Source of the DNA: Acidilobaceae archaeon
Lineage (GTDB): Archaea > Thermoproteota > Thermoprotei_A > Sulfolobales > Acidilobaceae
Assembly: GCA_026413755.1 (NCBI GenBank)
Contig: JAOAKH010000003.1
Span: 34,416 to 98,415 of the forward strand
Reading direction: 5' to 3'
DNA length: 64,000 nt
In this document: in pieces, positions 45,808 to 54,232 of the stretch
Layout: the number at the start of each line of letters is the position of its first letter
Numbering within the stretch: the first letter of the stretch is position 1
Notes under the pieces: model-generated
Databases searched by the model: none
Seen by the model: the letters and a program-made list of their open reading frames with translations, nothing else
Told to the model about the DNA's origin: nothing
Made by a program: the position numbers and the translations under genes

Positions 45808-46206
45808 GTGAGCTCGGGGCAGAGCACTAGGGAGCTCACGGAGAAGCTGAGGAGGCTCATCCTGGAGAAGTACGCAGAGATCCAGAGCGTTATGGAGGTT
45901 GGGGACGTGAGCGTGACCACAGCCCTCGTGGACGAGGACATAGAGAAGCTTGTCCTGATTGCCTTGAGAGAGGCAGGGCAGCCGCTCTCTTGGAGGGACT
46001 TGAAGGTCATATTCAGCGGCGTGGTTGGGGAGGACAGGCTCCGCAGGATCTTGGTGAGCCTGAAGGCAAAGAACGAGGTGGCGGAGCTCACCCACACGAG
46101 GTTTGCGTTGCCAGAGTACGTTTCCCTGGCAGACATAAATAAAGTGAAGAACCCGGGGATAATTAACAAAATAATTCTCCTCAATAAGCTAAAGGAGAGC
46201 CAGTAG
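45808..46206 (+). CDS. Winged-helix-like protein, unknown function
   Basis: A 132-residue protein. Residues about 48-100 ('LVLIALREAGQPLSWRDLKVIFSGVVGEDRLRRILVSLKAKNEVAEL') read as a winged helix with a helix-turn-helix at 'SWRDLKVIFSG...EDRLRRIL' and a short wing. The N-terminal 40 residues are helical; the C-terminal 'KNPGIINKIILLNKLKESQ' is basic. It may be a crenarchaeal DNA-binding protein, but no family is recognised. The GTG start and promoter suggest near-leaderless translation. A 56-residue gene follows 3 bp later. Confidence 0.55.
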   Translation: MSSGQSTRELTEKLRRLILEKYAEIQSVMEVGDVSVTTALVDEDIEKLVLIALREAGQPLSWRDLKVIFSGVVGEDRLRRILVSLKAKNEVAELTHTRFALPEYVSLADINKVKNPGIINKIILLNKLKESQ

Positions 46207-46209
46207 GTC

Positions 46210-46380
46210 ATGCGCCGAGCCATAGTTAGGAGGAAAAACAACCTGGCTGTGGTGGAGGCAGAAGGAGGCCAAAGGGCACTTGTGCCCTGGAGGGCCCTCT
46301 GCGAGCTGGCGGAGATGCTGAAGCTCGAGCTGGTCCTCGAGGACGGCACAAGGGTGGAGTGTTCGAAGGTTAGGAGGTAA
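46210..46380 (+). CDS. Small hypothetical protein, 56 residues
   Basis: A short gene starting ATG at 46210, 3 bp after the preceding stop, behind TAGGTC. The product is basic at both ends ('MRRAIVRRKNNLAVVEAEGG' and a C-terminal 'CSKVRR') with a beta-like and helical middle ('RALVPWRALCELAEMLKLELVLEDG'). Codon use and spacing look like a real cotranscribed gene. Function unknown; nucleic-acid binding is possible from charge only. Confidence 0.45.
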   Translation: MRRAIVRRKNNLAVVEAEGGQRALVPWRALCELAEMLKLELVLEDGTRVECSKVRR

Positions 46381-46424
46381 TACGTTTTTAAACTCTGAGC
46401 ATAATGTATTACATATGGACCCCT

Positions 46425-46501
46425 AGCGGGGTAGGGCAGCCTGGCAGCCCGCGGGGCTCATAACCCCGAGGTCGGTGGTTCAAATCCACCCCCCGCTACC
46501 A
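46425..46501 (+). tRNA. tRNA-Met (CAT), probably initiator
   Basis: Acceptor AGCGGGG/CCCCGCT beginning with an A-U pair, anticodon stem CGGGG/CCCCG with the three consecutive G-C pairs beside loop CTCATAA, T arm GGTGG-TTCAAAT-CCACC, discriminator A and encoded CCA (46499-46501). The A1-U72 pair and G-C run are initiator features in archaea. No intron. Confidence 0.9.
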
Positions 46502-46542
46502 ATTTCTTAAGGCTCCTGTACAACTGCAAGCCGGAGGGGACC

Positions 46543-47805
46543 TTGAAGCTCCTGTACGTCGTACTCGACGGTGCCCCCGACTCGCAGAGGTCTCCACGCA
46601 GGTCCCTCGAGGAGGCGCACAAGCCGAACATAGATCTCCTCGCCAGGAACAGCCTGGGAGGATCTATGTACTCCGTTGCCCCGGGCGTGGCGCCCGAGAG
46701 CGACGTGGCCGTCATGTCCATACTGGGCTACGACCCCGAGAAGTACTACACGGGGAGAGGACCTCTGGAGGCGTTAGGGGCCTCCCTTGAGCTCTCTGGC
46801 GGAGTGGCCTTCAGGGCAAACTTCGCCACAGTGGACCCCAGCTCCCTGAGGATACTAGATAGGAGGGTGGGAAGAAGCCTTACCAGCGCAGAGGCCAAGG
46901 AGCTAGCAAAGGCCCTGGATGGGCTGAGGCTGGCCGGCGGGAGGGCTATCGCCCGCTTCAAGGCAACGGTAGGTCATAGAGGGGTTCTCGTTATTAATCA
47001 TTCAGACTCAAGGCTCTCCGCGTGGGTCACAAACACAGATCCGGCCTACGAGAGGAGGGGTCACTACAGCGTAGCCCTCCCTAAGTTCGAGAACAGGATA
47101 GCCCCTTCAAGGCCTATGAATGAGTCGCCGGAGGCAGCCCTTACGGCCGAACTCGTTAACGAGTTCACTATGAAGGCCGTAGAGCTGCTCGAGGGGCACG
47201 AGGTGAACAGGAGGAGAGAAGAGAGGGGCATGCCGAAGGGGAACGCCGTTCTGCTTAGAGATCCTGGCGACAAGCTGCCCCCCGCGGAGCCAATAGCAGA
47301 GAAGTTCGGGACGAGGTTTGCCTGCATAGCTGAGATGCCTGTAGAGGTGGGCATAGCAAAGGCGCTGGGGATGAGGGCGATAAGCGTGGAGGTGGAGGGG
47401 AGGCAGAGGGAGGAGGTGCTGAGAGAGGAGGCGGCCCTTGCCCTCAGGGCCCTAGAAGAAGAGGATGCAGTTTACGTTCACCTAAAAGGTCCCGATGAGC
47501 CCGGCCACGATGGGGACTTTGAGGGGAAGGTAAAGGCCATAGAGGCCATTGACAGGCACTTCTTCTCTCCCCTTCTCGACGGGCTGGAGAGGGAGAAGGT
47601 CATGGTGCTCGTGACCTCCGATCACCAGACGCCGTGGGACTTAAGGGCTCACGGCGACGGGCCTGTGCCCTTCATGATATCACACCCATCTTTCCCAAGC
47701 AGAGAAGAGAGATTTGGGGAGCTGTACTCTGGCGACCTGGGGCTCCTCGACAGGGGGTACAAGCTGTTGCCGCTCGTGATGGAGCTGAGGAGGAGGCTCA
47801 CTTAA
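46543..47805 (+). CDS. apgM: 2,3-bisphosphoglycerate-independent phosphoglycerate mutase (archaeal type)
   Basis: A 420-residue member of the alkaline-phosphatase-like superfamily interconverting 3- and 2-phosphoglycerate. 'VVLDGAPDSQRSPRRSLEEAHKPNIDLLARNS' holds the first metal Asp, 'APGVAPESDVAVMSILGYDPEKYYTGRGPLEALG' carries the nucleophilic Ser, and later 'HLKGPDEPGHDGDFEGKVKAIEAIDRHFF' and 'VTSDHQTPWDLRAHGDGPVPFMI' supply the metal His/Asp residues. The TTG start is preceded by GGAGGGGACC. With pgk and gap, a third enzyme of lower glycolysis is in this window. The last 8 bp overlap the convergent acyl-CoA dehydrogenase gene. Confidence 0.94.
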   Translation: MKLLYVVLDGAPDSQRSPRRSLEEAHKPNIDLLARNSLGGSMYSVAPGVAPESDVAVMSILGYDPEKYYTGRGPLEALGASLELSGGVAFRANFATVDPSSLRILDRRVGRSLTSAEAKELAKALDGLRLAGGRAIARFKATVGHRGVLVINHSDSRLSAWVTNTDPAYERRGHYSVALPKFENRIAPSRPMNESPEAALTAELVNEFTMKAVELLEGHEVNRRREERGMPKGNAVLLRDPGDKLPPAEPIAEKFGTRFACIAEMPVEVGIAKALGMRAISVEVEGRQREEVLREEAALALRALEEEDAVYVHLKGPDEPGHDGDFEGKVKAIEAIDRHFFSPLLDGLEREKVMVLVTSDHQTPWDLRAHGDGPVPFMISHPSFPSREERFGELYSGDLGLLDRGYKLLPLVMELRRRLT

Positions 47806-49021
47806 CGTACTCTTTCCCTATCAGCTCCCTTGCCACTATGTACTTCATTATGTTGTGAGCTCCCTCCGCTCCTACCATGTACGACATCATCCCAAGGAGC
47901 CCTCTATAGAGCTTTGTCTCCTTTATATATGACAGCCCTCCCAGCGTCTTCATAGCCACCTCGAAGGCCTTGAAGGCAGTCTCAACGGCCTTCATCTTTG
48001 CCGCCGCAGCGTAATAGGCCAGGTCTATGGGCTTAAGGCCCGGCTCCTTCTTCACGTATATTCTGTCCGCTAGCCAGGCCGCCTTGTATATTAGGAGGCT
48101 AGCAGCCTCTATTTCTACGGAGACCTCCGCAAGGGGGAAGCTCACGCCCTGGAAGGCCGCTATGGGCTTCTCGAAGAGTACCCTATTCCTGCTCCACTGT
48201 ACTGCCTGCTCCAGCGCCCACCTCGCAGCGCCTATGTTAGCAGCAGCCACAAGAGGCCTCGCGACGTTAAAGCCCTCCATAGCTACGTAGAATCCCTTCC
48301 CCTCCCCTCCTACGAGATGGCTTCTAGGCACCTCTGCCCCCTCCAAGGTCAAGATCCCTGTGGATATACCGTGCCTCCCTATGGTGTTGAGGGAGGAGTA
48401 CTTCAGGCCTTCTATGTGGACTCCATTACTGTTCCCTATCAGCGCCAGGGCGCTTAAGCCCTTGTGCCTCTCCTCCATGCTGCCTGTCCTGGCTATCAGC
48501 AGCCAGCCACCCAGCTCTAGTTGTTCCATGGCCTCCCTTATGCCGCTCACGTATATTTTCTCTCCGTAGACCTTGTACTTGTCCCCCTCCCTCAATGCAG
48601 AGGTCTTGAAGGCGGCGACGTCGCTCCCGCCCTGCGGCTCTGTGGAGGCTATACCGAAGAAGCCCCTGCCGGCAGCCACCTTCGGGAGCACCTCGCCCTT
48701 TACCTCCTCGTTCGCATGTAGGTAGAGCACGTAGGGCCAAGCGTTGTTTAGCAGCGTCAGGACGGCAGTGGCCATGGAGGGGTCATGATAAGCTATCTCC
48801 TCCACTGCTATAGCTGCCATGGTAAAGGTGGCGCCCTGCCCTCCGTACTCCTCAGGTATCGGGATACCGAAGAGCCCCTGGGAGCCGAAGTCCCTTATGA
48901 GCTCTGTGGGTATTTTGCCCTCTTCGTCTATGGACTCCCATATGGGCGATAACCTTTTGCTGAGGAAGTCCCTTAGGGATTCCCTGAAGAGCTCCTCCTC
49001 CCTCCCTAAGGAGAAGTCCAT
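47798..49021 (-). CDS. Acyl-CoA dehydrogenase
   Basis: A 407-residue FAD-dependent acyl-CoA dehydrogenase, alpha-beta oxidation of an acyl-CoA thioester. Signatures: 'GLFGIPIPEEYGGQGATF', 'FFGIASTEPQGGSDVAAF' (FAD/substrate), 'ARWALEQAVQWSRNRVLFEKPIAAFQGV', and the C-terminal 'YMVGAEGAHNIMKYIVARELIG', where the Glu before GAHNI sits where the catalytic base is found in many members. Chain-length preference is not deducible. No electron-transfer flavoprotein or thiolase is nearby. ATG start. Its presence suggests fatty or branched-chain acid use, or a related acyl-CoA route. Confidence 0.93.
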   Translation of the reverse strand: MDFSLGREEELFRESLRDFLSKRLSPIWESIDEEGKIPTELIRDFGSQGLFGIPIPEEYGGQGATFTMAAIAVEEIAYHDPSMATAVLTLLNNAWPYVLYLHANEEVKGEVLPKVAAGRGFFGIASTEPQGGSDVAAFKTSALREGDKYKVYGEKIYVSGIREAMEQLELGGWLLIARTGSMEERHKGLSALALIGNSNGVHIEGLKYSSLNTIGRHGISTGILTLEGAEVPRSHLVGGEGKGFYVAMEGFNVARPLVAAANIGAARWALEQAVQWSRNRVLFEKPIAAFQGVSFPLAEVSVEIEAASLLIYKAAWLADRIYVKKEPGLKPIDLAYYAAAAKMKAVETAFKAFEVAMKTLGGLSYIKETKLYRGLLGMMSYMVGAEGAHNIMKYIVARELIGKEYVK

Positions 49022-49090
49022 AGCTCCACCCAGGGAAAGAGGGTCATGAGGACTTAAAAAAGGTCACAAGCACGTGCGGGGGGAGAGCAG

Positions 49091-49774
49091 TTGAGGTGGC
49101 AGAGGGAGACTGTAACAGAGGGCTCCAGGGAAATAGCCCTGATCTCCTCGCTGCTGAGGCTCGTGGAAAGGGATGCCGAGGAGCTGGACGTAGACGCCGT
49201 GAGGGTTAGCCCCGACCCCTTCGAGGCTCTCGTGGAAGGGAGGCTCGAGTTCTGCGTGAGCGGCGCGGAGTGGCTCTCCGAGGACGCTGAGGAGCTGGAG
49301 GGCATAGGGGCGGAGGTCGTCGTGAGGAGATGCGCAGGGGGCGGTAGGAGGCTAAGGGACCTTTACGCAGCGTTGCCCCTCATTCCCCCTAGGCGTGACG
49401 GCAGCCTACTAAAGAATCTTGCGAGGAGGACTAGCGAGAGCGGGGTAGAGTACATAGTCTTTTACTCAAAGGACGGCCGCGCCTACTTGTTGGAGGGGGA
49501 GGAGTATCAAGTGATCGTCCCTCACATCCCCATGGTGGGCTCGGTACACACTCACCCGGAGGACCATTGCGGCCTTTCTCGAAGGGACGTAGAGAGCGCC
49601 CTATATGCCATGGCCGAGCTCTCCTTCTTTGAAGCCTCCGCTACCCCTAGCTGCTATTTTTACATGGCTAGGTTGGGCTTTATGCACGTGGACGATTTCG
49701 CTTACCTCCTCAATAGGGAGCTCATGGAGCCCGTGAGCCTAAGGAGCGTGCTCACGGCCGCGCTGCTGTATTGA
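49091..49774 (+). CDS. JAMM (MPN+) metalloprotease domain protein
   Basis: A 227-residue protein with an N-terminal domain of unknown type (about 1-95) and a JAB1/MPN+ domain (about 105-225). The zinc site matches the JAMM consensus exactly: H153, H155, then seven residues to S163 and D166 ('HTHPEDHCGLSRRD'), with E135 or a nearby Glu as catalytic base. JAMM enzymes cleave isopeptide or peptide bonds after ubiquitin-like proteins or release sulfur carriers; archaeal relatives act on SAMP/Urm1-like proteins. No such substrate is in the window. TTG start at 49091. The HD-domain gene starts inside its stop codon. Confidence 0.8.
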   Translation: MRWQRETVTEGSREIALISSLLRLVERDAEELDVDAVRVSPDPFEALVEGRLEFCVSGAEWLSEDAEELEGIGAEVVVRRCAGGGRRLRDLYAALPLIPPRRDGSLLKNLARRTSESGVEYIVFYSKDGRAYLLEGEEYQVIVPHIPMVGSVHTHPEDHCGLSRRDVESALYAMAELSFFEASATPSCYFYMARLGFMHVDDFAYLLNRELMEPVSLRSVLTAALLY

Positions 49775-50349
49775 TGCCTAATAGGCTCAAGAGAGTCGCA
49801 GAGGGGGTGCTCGTGAGGCTCGAGGAAGTGCTTAGGGCTCTCTCGAGCCTAGCGAGGACTGGGTGGATGCTGAGGGGCGTGCCTCATGCCTTGGCCGAGA
49901 GTGTGGCAGAGCACCTCTTTGCTTCTGCTCTCATAGCCTACGAGCTAGCCCTCCTTGCTAGAGGTGCAGGAGTCCCCGTAGAGCCGGAAAGGGCCATGGC
50001 GATAGCCCTTGTGCACGACCTTGCGGAGGCTGTTGTGGGAGACATAAGCAAGCGGGCGGGGTTGGAGGAGGAGAAAGAAAGGGTCGAGAGGGCAGCCTAC
50101 GAGAGCCTTGAGTTAAGCGAGAGAGTCAAGGAGCTCTACAAAGAGTACGTGAAGGCGAACAGCCTAGAAGGAGCCATCGCAAAGATAGGGGACAATTTAG
50201 CTACATACTTTGTTGCAAGACGCTACATTAAGTTGGGTTATGAAGTGGAGGACATAGCGGAGGGCAGCATACAGAAAGCAAAAGAGATAGCCGAGAGGGC
50301 AGGGCTAGGGGGGGTACTGGAGAGGTTCCTCAGATCTTCCTCACTCTGA
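49774..50349 (+). CDS. HD-domain phosphohydrolase (5'-deoxynucleotidase-like)
   Basis: A 191-residue protein of the HD superfamily, YfbR/HDDC2 type. The metal residues are in 'ESVAEHLFASALIAY' (His about 48) and 'ALVHDLAEAVVGDI' (HD about 82-83), with a late Asp in 'IAKIGDNLATYF'. Close relatives hydrolyse deoxynucleoside 5'-monophosphates. The ATG at 49774 overlaps the JAMM stop; TTG at 49771 is an alternative, adding one residue. The 3' end overlaps the convergent NfeD-like gene by 20 bp. Confidence 0.82.
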   Translation: MPNRLKRVAEGVLVRLEEVLRALSSLARTGWMLRGVPHALAESVAEHLFASALIAYELALLARGAGVPVEPERAMAIALVHDLAEAVVGDISKRAGLEEEKERVERAAYESLELSERVKELYKEYVKANSLEGAIAKIGDNLATYFVARRYIKLGYEVEDIAEGSIQKAKEIAERAGLGGVLERFLRSSSL

Positions 50350-50704
50350 GCTTCCCATTAGCTCTGCCGGTAACTACTACCCGGTCCCCTTCCTTTAGCT
50401 CGTCCTTAGATTCTGCCGGCCATAGCTCTCCCTCTATGTTCACGTAGAGCTTCTTGCCGATGTAGGCTACCTCAGCTTCCTTACCCACGTATGACTCTAC
50501 GCCCACCTTCACCTTCTGCTCCTGCGCTTCTATCAGCTTTCGCGCCAGGAAGAGGAGGGGGACGGTGAGGATTAAGAAGATCACTAATGCCTCAGTCGGG
50601 CTCAAGACGTTGAAGTAGTATAGGGCGAAGGCTATGACGCCAGCTACTATCGCAGCAGCAAGGAGCTCGTCAAGAATGCCTATTATGCTCTCTACCCTCA
50701 CCAT
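50330..50704 (-). CDS. NfeD-like membrane protein
   Basis: A 124-residue protein with two N-terminal transmembrane helices (about 13-32 and 37-58) and a C-terminal OB-fold of the NfeD family ('VGKEAEVAYIGKKLYVNIEGELWPAESKDELKEGDRVVVTGRANGKLRVRK'). NfeD proteins normally accompany stomatin-like proteins; no such partner is adjacent. GTG/ATG start at 50704. It lies directly downstream of S28e on the same strand (3 bp), so it may be co-transcribed with it. Confidence 0.82.
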   Translation of the reverse strand: MVRVESIIGILDELLAAAIVAGVIAFALYYFNVLSPTEALVIFLILTVPLLFLARKLIEAQEQKVKVGVESYVGKEAEVAYIGKKLYVNIEGELWPAESKDELKEGDRVVVTGRANGKLRVRKI

Positions 50705-50707
50705 AAG

Positions 50708-50944
50708 CTATCTCTTCCCAGAGAGCTTCCTCGCCTCCCTCTCTGTCTCGCGCAGTATTACTATGTCCCCTACCCTCACGGCCCCCATGACGTTCCTCGT
50801 GAGCACCCTGCCCTTGTCCTTACCCTCGAGTATCCTTACCCTCACCTGAGTTACCTCCCCTGTCACCCCAGTTCTCCCGGTTATCTGGATCACCTCGGCT
50901 GGGTACCCTATCTCCTCTATTATGTTAAACTCCCCGGAGCTCAC
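50708..50944 (-). CDS. rps28e: Small ribosomal subunit protein S28e
   Basis: A 78-residue OB-fold ribosomal protein. '[65 protein letters not shown]' is nearly identical to the family consensus through its C-terminus. The frame extends to 51022, but GTG at 50944 gives the usual N-terminus. It is divergent from L24e, with 71 bp between the starts, which suggests paired promoters for two ribosomal proteins. Confidence 0.94.
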   Translation of the reverse strand: MSSGEFNIIEEIGYPAEVIQITGRTGVTGEVTQVRVRILEGKDKGRVLTRNVMGAVRVGDIVILRETEREARKLSGKR

Positions 50945-51015
50945 GGCCTTTCCCTCAGCCCTCCTCAACCTTAAGCCTATTAAGCTCAAAAGCGCTCCCA
51001 TTCCGGGCGAACTGA

Positions 51016-51192
51016 ATGCCAAAGGAGAGGACGTGCAGCTATTGCGGGAAAGGCATAGAGCCAGGGACGGGTTTGATGTTTGTGACTAACAAAGGAGAAA
51101 TATTCTGGTTCTGTAGCAGCAAGTGTAAGAAGAACTTCTTCCTAGGCAGGAACGCGGCTAAGCTGGCTTGGGCTAAGGGAGCTAAGGCCTAG
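51016..51192 (+). CDS. rpl24e: Large ribosomal subunit protein L24e
   Basis: A 58-residue zinc-ribbon ribosomal protein: '[22 protein letters not shown]' with Cys7 and Cys10, then '[13 protein letters not shown]' with the second Cys pair, and a C-terminal '[10 protein letters not shown]' stretch. The ATG start lies 10 bp from the TATA-like 'cttaag' region shared with the divergent S28e. NDK starts 10 bp after its stop, so L24e and NDK form an operon. It is short and easily missed. Confidence 0.92.
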   Translation: MPKERTCSYCGKGIEPGTGLMFVTNKGEIFWFCSSKCKKNFFLGRNAAKLAWAKGAKA

Positions 51193-51202
51193 GTGGGCTA
51201 GC

Positions 51203-51616
51203 GTGGAGAGGACTCTGCTTGTCATAAAGCCAGACGGAGTGAGGAGAGGCCTCGTAGGGGAGATCATATCTAGGATGGAGAGGAAGGGCATAAGGATCAG
51301 GGCCCTCAAAATGCTCCGCATGACGAGGGAGCAGGCAGAGGAGTTCTATAGCGTCCACAGGGGAAAGCCCTTCTTCGAGGAGCTGGTTAGCTTTGCCTCG
51401 AGCGGGCCCATAGTTGCGATGGTCCTAGAAGGGGACTCGGTGATCAGCGTGATAAGGACTATGATAGGCCCGACGGACGGGAGAAAGGCTCCGCCTGGAA
51501 CAATTAGGGGGGACTTCTCGCTCTCTATAATGGAGAACGTGGTCCACGCCTCGGACTCGCCAGAGGCTTACGAGAAGGAGGTAAGGGTGATCTTCTCCCC
51601 TGAGGAGATCCTCTAG
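51203..51616 (+). CDS. ndk: Nucleoside diphosphate kinase
   Basis: A 137-residue NDK balancing nucleoside triphosphate pools. '[25 protein letters not shown]', '[17 protein letters not shown]', '[19 protein letters not shown]' and the catalytic histidine H115 in '[17 protein letters not shown]' are intact. The GTG start lies 10 bp after L24e. The stop overlaps the convergent aIF5B gene by 4 bp. The order L24e-NDK-aIF5B is known in archaea. Confidence 0.96.
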   Translation: MERTLLVIKPDGVRRGLVGEIISRMERKGIRIRALKMLRMTREQAEEFYSVHRGKPFFEELVSFASSGPIVAMVLEGDSVISVIRTMIGPTDGRKAPPGTIRGDFSLSIMENVVHASDSPEAYEKEVRVIFSPEEIL

Positions 51617-53445
51617 GACCTTCCTTCCTCAAGGGCCTTCTTGACCTTCATGTACACTGCTAGGTAGTTCTTGTCCCCCGCCTTATACTTTATCTCCACT
51701 ATTTCCCTCAGCACCATGAGCTCGTCCTGCGATATGTGGGGTAGGAAGTCGGAGATAAGGCTCTGGGCGTGATCTGCCGGGACTTCAGAGTACAGCAGGT
51801 CTCCCTCCTCCACGTGCCTCCCAACTAGTATCCTCCCTTGTATGGAGACTGCCACGCTGGCGCCTACCCTCACCTCCTCCAAGCTCTTGTCCCTGTCCTT
51901 GATCGCCAAGATCTTGCCCAGATGCCTCCCCTGCGAGTCCATAACTGGGTAGCCCGGCCTGAGGACCCCTCCGAGGACCTCTACGCCCACTATGACGGGG
52001 TCGCTTCTCCTGAACACGTAGCCTGGCAGTATCCTGAACTTCCCGGGCCTCACCATGGAGTCAAGGGCCCTCTTCCTCTCTGCCTCCTTCTCGCTCTTCA
52101 CCCACTCCTCGTACTCCTCGAGGAGCCTGTAGATGATATTATTACTGATCACCTTCACGTTGTTCCTCGCCGCCTCCTCCTCTGCCTCCGGCAACATTTT
52201 GACGTTAAAGGCTAGCACAACGCCCAGGTACTTGTTCATTTTGGCAGTTATGGCAGCATCTAGTATGTCGTTCTTGGTCACAGGGCCTACGTCAGCCACC
52301 CTGACTGCCACGCCTTTCTTGCCCAAGGCCTCCACTATTGCCTCAAGGGTTCCCAGCGTGTCGGCCTTGACAACAACGCCGAGGCTCTCTGTCCTCAGGA
52401 TTATGCCCCTCACCTCTTCCCTCACTGCCTCTGTGACCCTCTCCACGTCTTCCTCCCTCGCCGCGTAGAGGGGAGAGCCCACCAGCACTTTCTCCAGATC
52501 CGGCGCAGCTATCCTCACGCCTGCCGCCGCAGTCACTTCCTCCACGTACGCGAACCTTGTCTCCTTTGCCCTGATCTCCTCTAGAGGTCTTGGCATGAGA
52601 AGCCCCCTCACCTTAGTCACCACCGGGCCCTCTTTGCCGGCCAGGACTATCGTGTCCCCTACCTTTAGCACGCCGTCGTAAATTATTGCGTCTACCACCA
52701 CGCCTAGTCCTAGATGCTCTTTGATCTCCAGCACTATCCCTCTCGCAGGCCCCTCGGCATACTTAAGCCTCTCAGTCATATACCTCTGCGCCAGCCCAGC
52801 TATGATAGCCAGGAGCTCCGGTATGCCCTCTCCTGTCTTAGCTGAGACTGGCACTATGGCAAGGTGCTTCGTGAAGTCCTTTACCCTAGAGAAGAGCTCT
52901 GCTGGGAGGCCTTTCTCATACAGCTTGCCTACAAGCGCATATATCCTCTCCTCGAGCTCCCTCTTCACCTTCTCGCTCTGGGAGGGGAAGCTCACCATGA
53001 AGGGAGCATCCGGCTTGGGGTTCCAGCCGTGGATTCTGTCTATCTTATTAGCTGCCACTACGAAGGGGGTCCTCCTTGCCCTCAGGAGCTCCAGGGCTTC
53101 GTATGTCTGAGGTTGCATGCCCTCTACAATGTCCACTACTAGTATGGCAAGATCTGCCACGCTCCCTCCTCTCTTCCTCAAGTTGGAGAAGAGCTCATGG
53201 CCAGGGGTATCTATGAAGAGCAGCCCTGGGATGGTAAGCTTGAGGGGTATCACCTTCTTCAGGGGCTCAGCTATCTTCTCTATAACGTCAGTAGGTACGA
53301 CGCTGGCTCCTATGTGCTGTGTCATCCCGCCGTGCTCTTTTGCAGCTATGGCGGTCCTCCTTATCTTGTCTAGCAGGGTCGTCTTGCCATGATCTACATG
53401 GCCGAGCACCACTACTATGGGCTGTCTGAGCTTTGGCATGCTCAC
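51613..53445 (-). CDS. infB: Translation initiation factor aIF5B
   Basis: A 610-residue GTPase promoting subunit joining. G1 '[12 protein letters not shown]' (about 14-25), G3 '[15 protein letters not shown]' and G4 'NKID' are complete, followed by the four-domain chalice with '[15 protein letters not shown]' and the C-terminal helices '[18 protein letters not shown]'. No intein. The length is the usual archaeal one. ATG/GTG start at 53445. It is divergent from S6e, 80 bp apart. Confidence 0.96.
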   Translation of the reverse strand: MSMPKLRQPIVVVLGHVDHGKTTLLDKIRRTAIAAKEHGGMTQHIGASVVPTDVIEKIAEPLKKVIPLKLTIPGLLFIDTPGHELFSNLRKRGGSVADLAILVVDIVEGMQPQTYEALELLRARRTPFVVAANKIDRIHGWNPKPDAPFMVSFPSQSEKVKRELEERIYALVGKLYEKGLPAELFSRVKDFTKHLAIVPVSAKTGEGIPELLAIIAGLAQRYMTERLKYAEGPARGIVLEIKEHLGLGVVVDAIIYDGVLKVGDTIVLAGKEGPVVTKVRGLLMPRPLEEIRAKETRFAYVEEVTAAAGVRIAAPDLEKVLVGSPLYAAREEDVERVTEAVREEVRGIILRTESLGVVVKADTLGTLEAIVEALGKKGVAVRVADVGPVTKNDILDAAITAKMNKYLGVVLAFNVKMLPEAEEEAARNNVKVISNNIIYRLLEEYEEWVKSEKEAERKRALDSMVRPGKFRILPGYVFRRSDPVIVGVEVLGGVLRPGYPVMDSQGRHLGKILAIKDRDKSLEEVRVGASVAVSIQGRILVGRHVEEGDLLYSEVPADHAQSLISDFLPHISQDELMVLREIVEIKYKAGDKNYLAVYMKVKKALEEGRS

Positions 53446-53525
53446 CTCTCCCCCGCGATCGTCTTGGCGTGGGAGAGTAAATAGCTAATAGGGCTAGGCC
53501 GCGCTCTGCTTCGGAGGTATCGAGG

Positions 53526-54221
53526 ATGGCTTCGAAGGAGAGGCCTCCGCTGAGGGTGGTGATATCTGACCCTGCGGCAAAAGGGGAGGCCGTGAGGGTG
53601 AAAGTAGTGGGGTCTGACGAGATACCCTACGGAGAGACTATGAGGAAAACGAAGGAGCAAGAGAGGAGCGAATTACCCGTAGCAAAGCTGAACAGCAGGC
53701 TTGCCTCGGCTCTCAAGTTAGGGGAAGCCAAGGTGATCACGCTAAGGTTCAAGACGGGAGACAAAAAGGTAAAAGTGCCCTTTAGAGCATCTATCGACGA
53801 CCGTGTGCCAGATGGAACGGTCGAGGTGAGCTCCTCCCTCCTCTCTGAGGTAGTTGGGAGCGTCGAGACGGAGGCCGAGGCCTTCAGAGCCATGTCATGG
53901 CAGATAGCCGTGGACGAGAACGTTGTCATTAGGCTGGCTGGGCTGGAGGTAGGAGACTACGTGGACGGAGCCCTCTTCGGCCTAAAGGGGCTCAGGCTGA
54001 AAATAGTGGGGGGCTCCGACGCCACGGGCCTCCCTATGCATCCAGGGGTGCCCGGCACTGGCAGGTGGGAAGTGCTCCTATCGGGCCCTCCGGGCTTTAG
54101 GCCGCAGAGAAAGGGGGAGAGGAGGAGGAAGAGCGTTAGGGGTAGGATGATCCCAGATCCGAGGGTAGAGAGGCGCAAGACTGCCTTAGCGCAGCTTAAT
54201 CTCGTCATAGCGTACGAGTAG
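53526..54221 (+). CDS. rps6e: Small ribosomal subunit protein S6e
   Basis: A 231-residue crenarchaeal S6e. After 'RVVISDP' comes a long insertion (about residues 30-130) typical of crenarchaeal S6e, then the common core 'GLEVGDYVDGALFGLKGLRLKIVGGSDATGLPMHPGV', 'LLSGPPGFRPQRKGERRRKSVRGRMIPD'. The ATG has a GAGGTATCGAGG purine region upstream. The aIF2-gamma gene follows 11 bp later, probably in an operon with PIN, Rpo7 and Spt4. Confidence 0.93.
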   Translation: MASKERPPLRVVISDPAAKGEAVRVKVVGSDEIPYGETMRKTKEQERSELPVAKLNSRLASALKLGEAKVITLRFKTGDKKVKVPFRASIDDRVPDGTVEVSSSLLSEVVGSVETEAEAFRAMSWQIAVDENVVIRLAGLEVGDYVDGALFGLKGLRLKIVGGSDATGLPMHPGVPGTGRWEVLLSGPPGFRPQRKGERRRKSVRGRMIPDPRVERRKTALAQLNLVIAYE

Positions 54222-54232
54222 CGGGGATCCTC

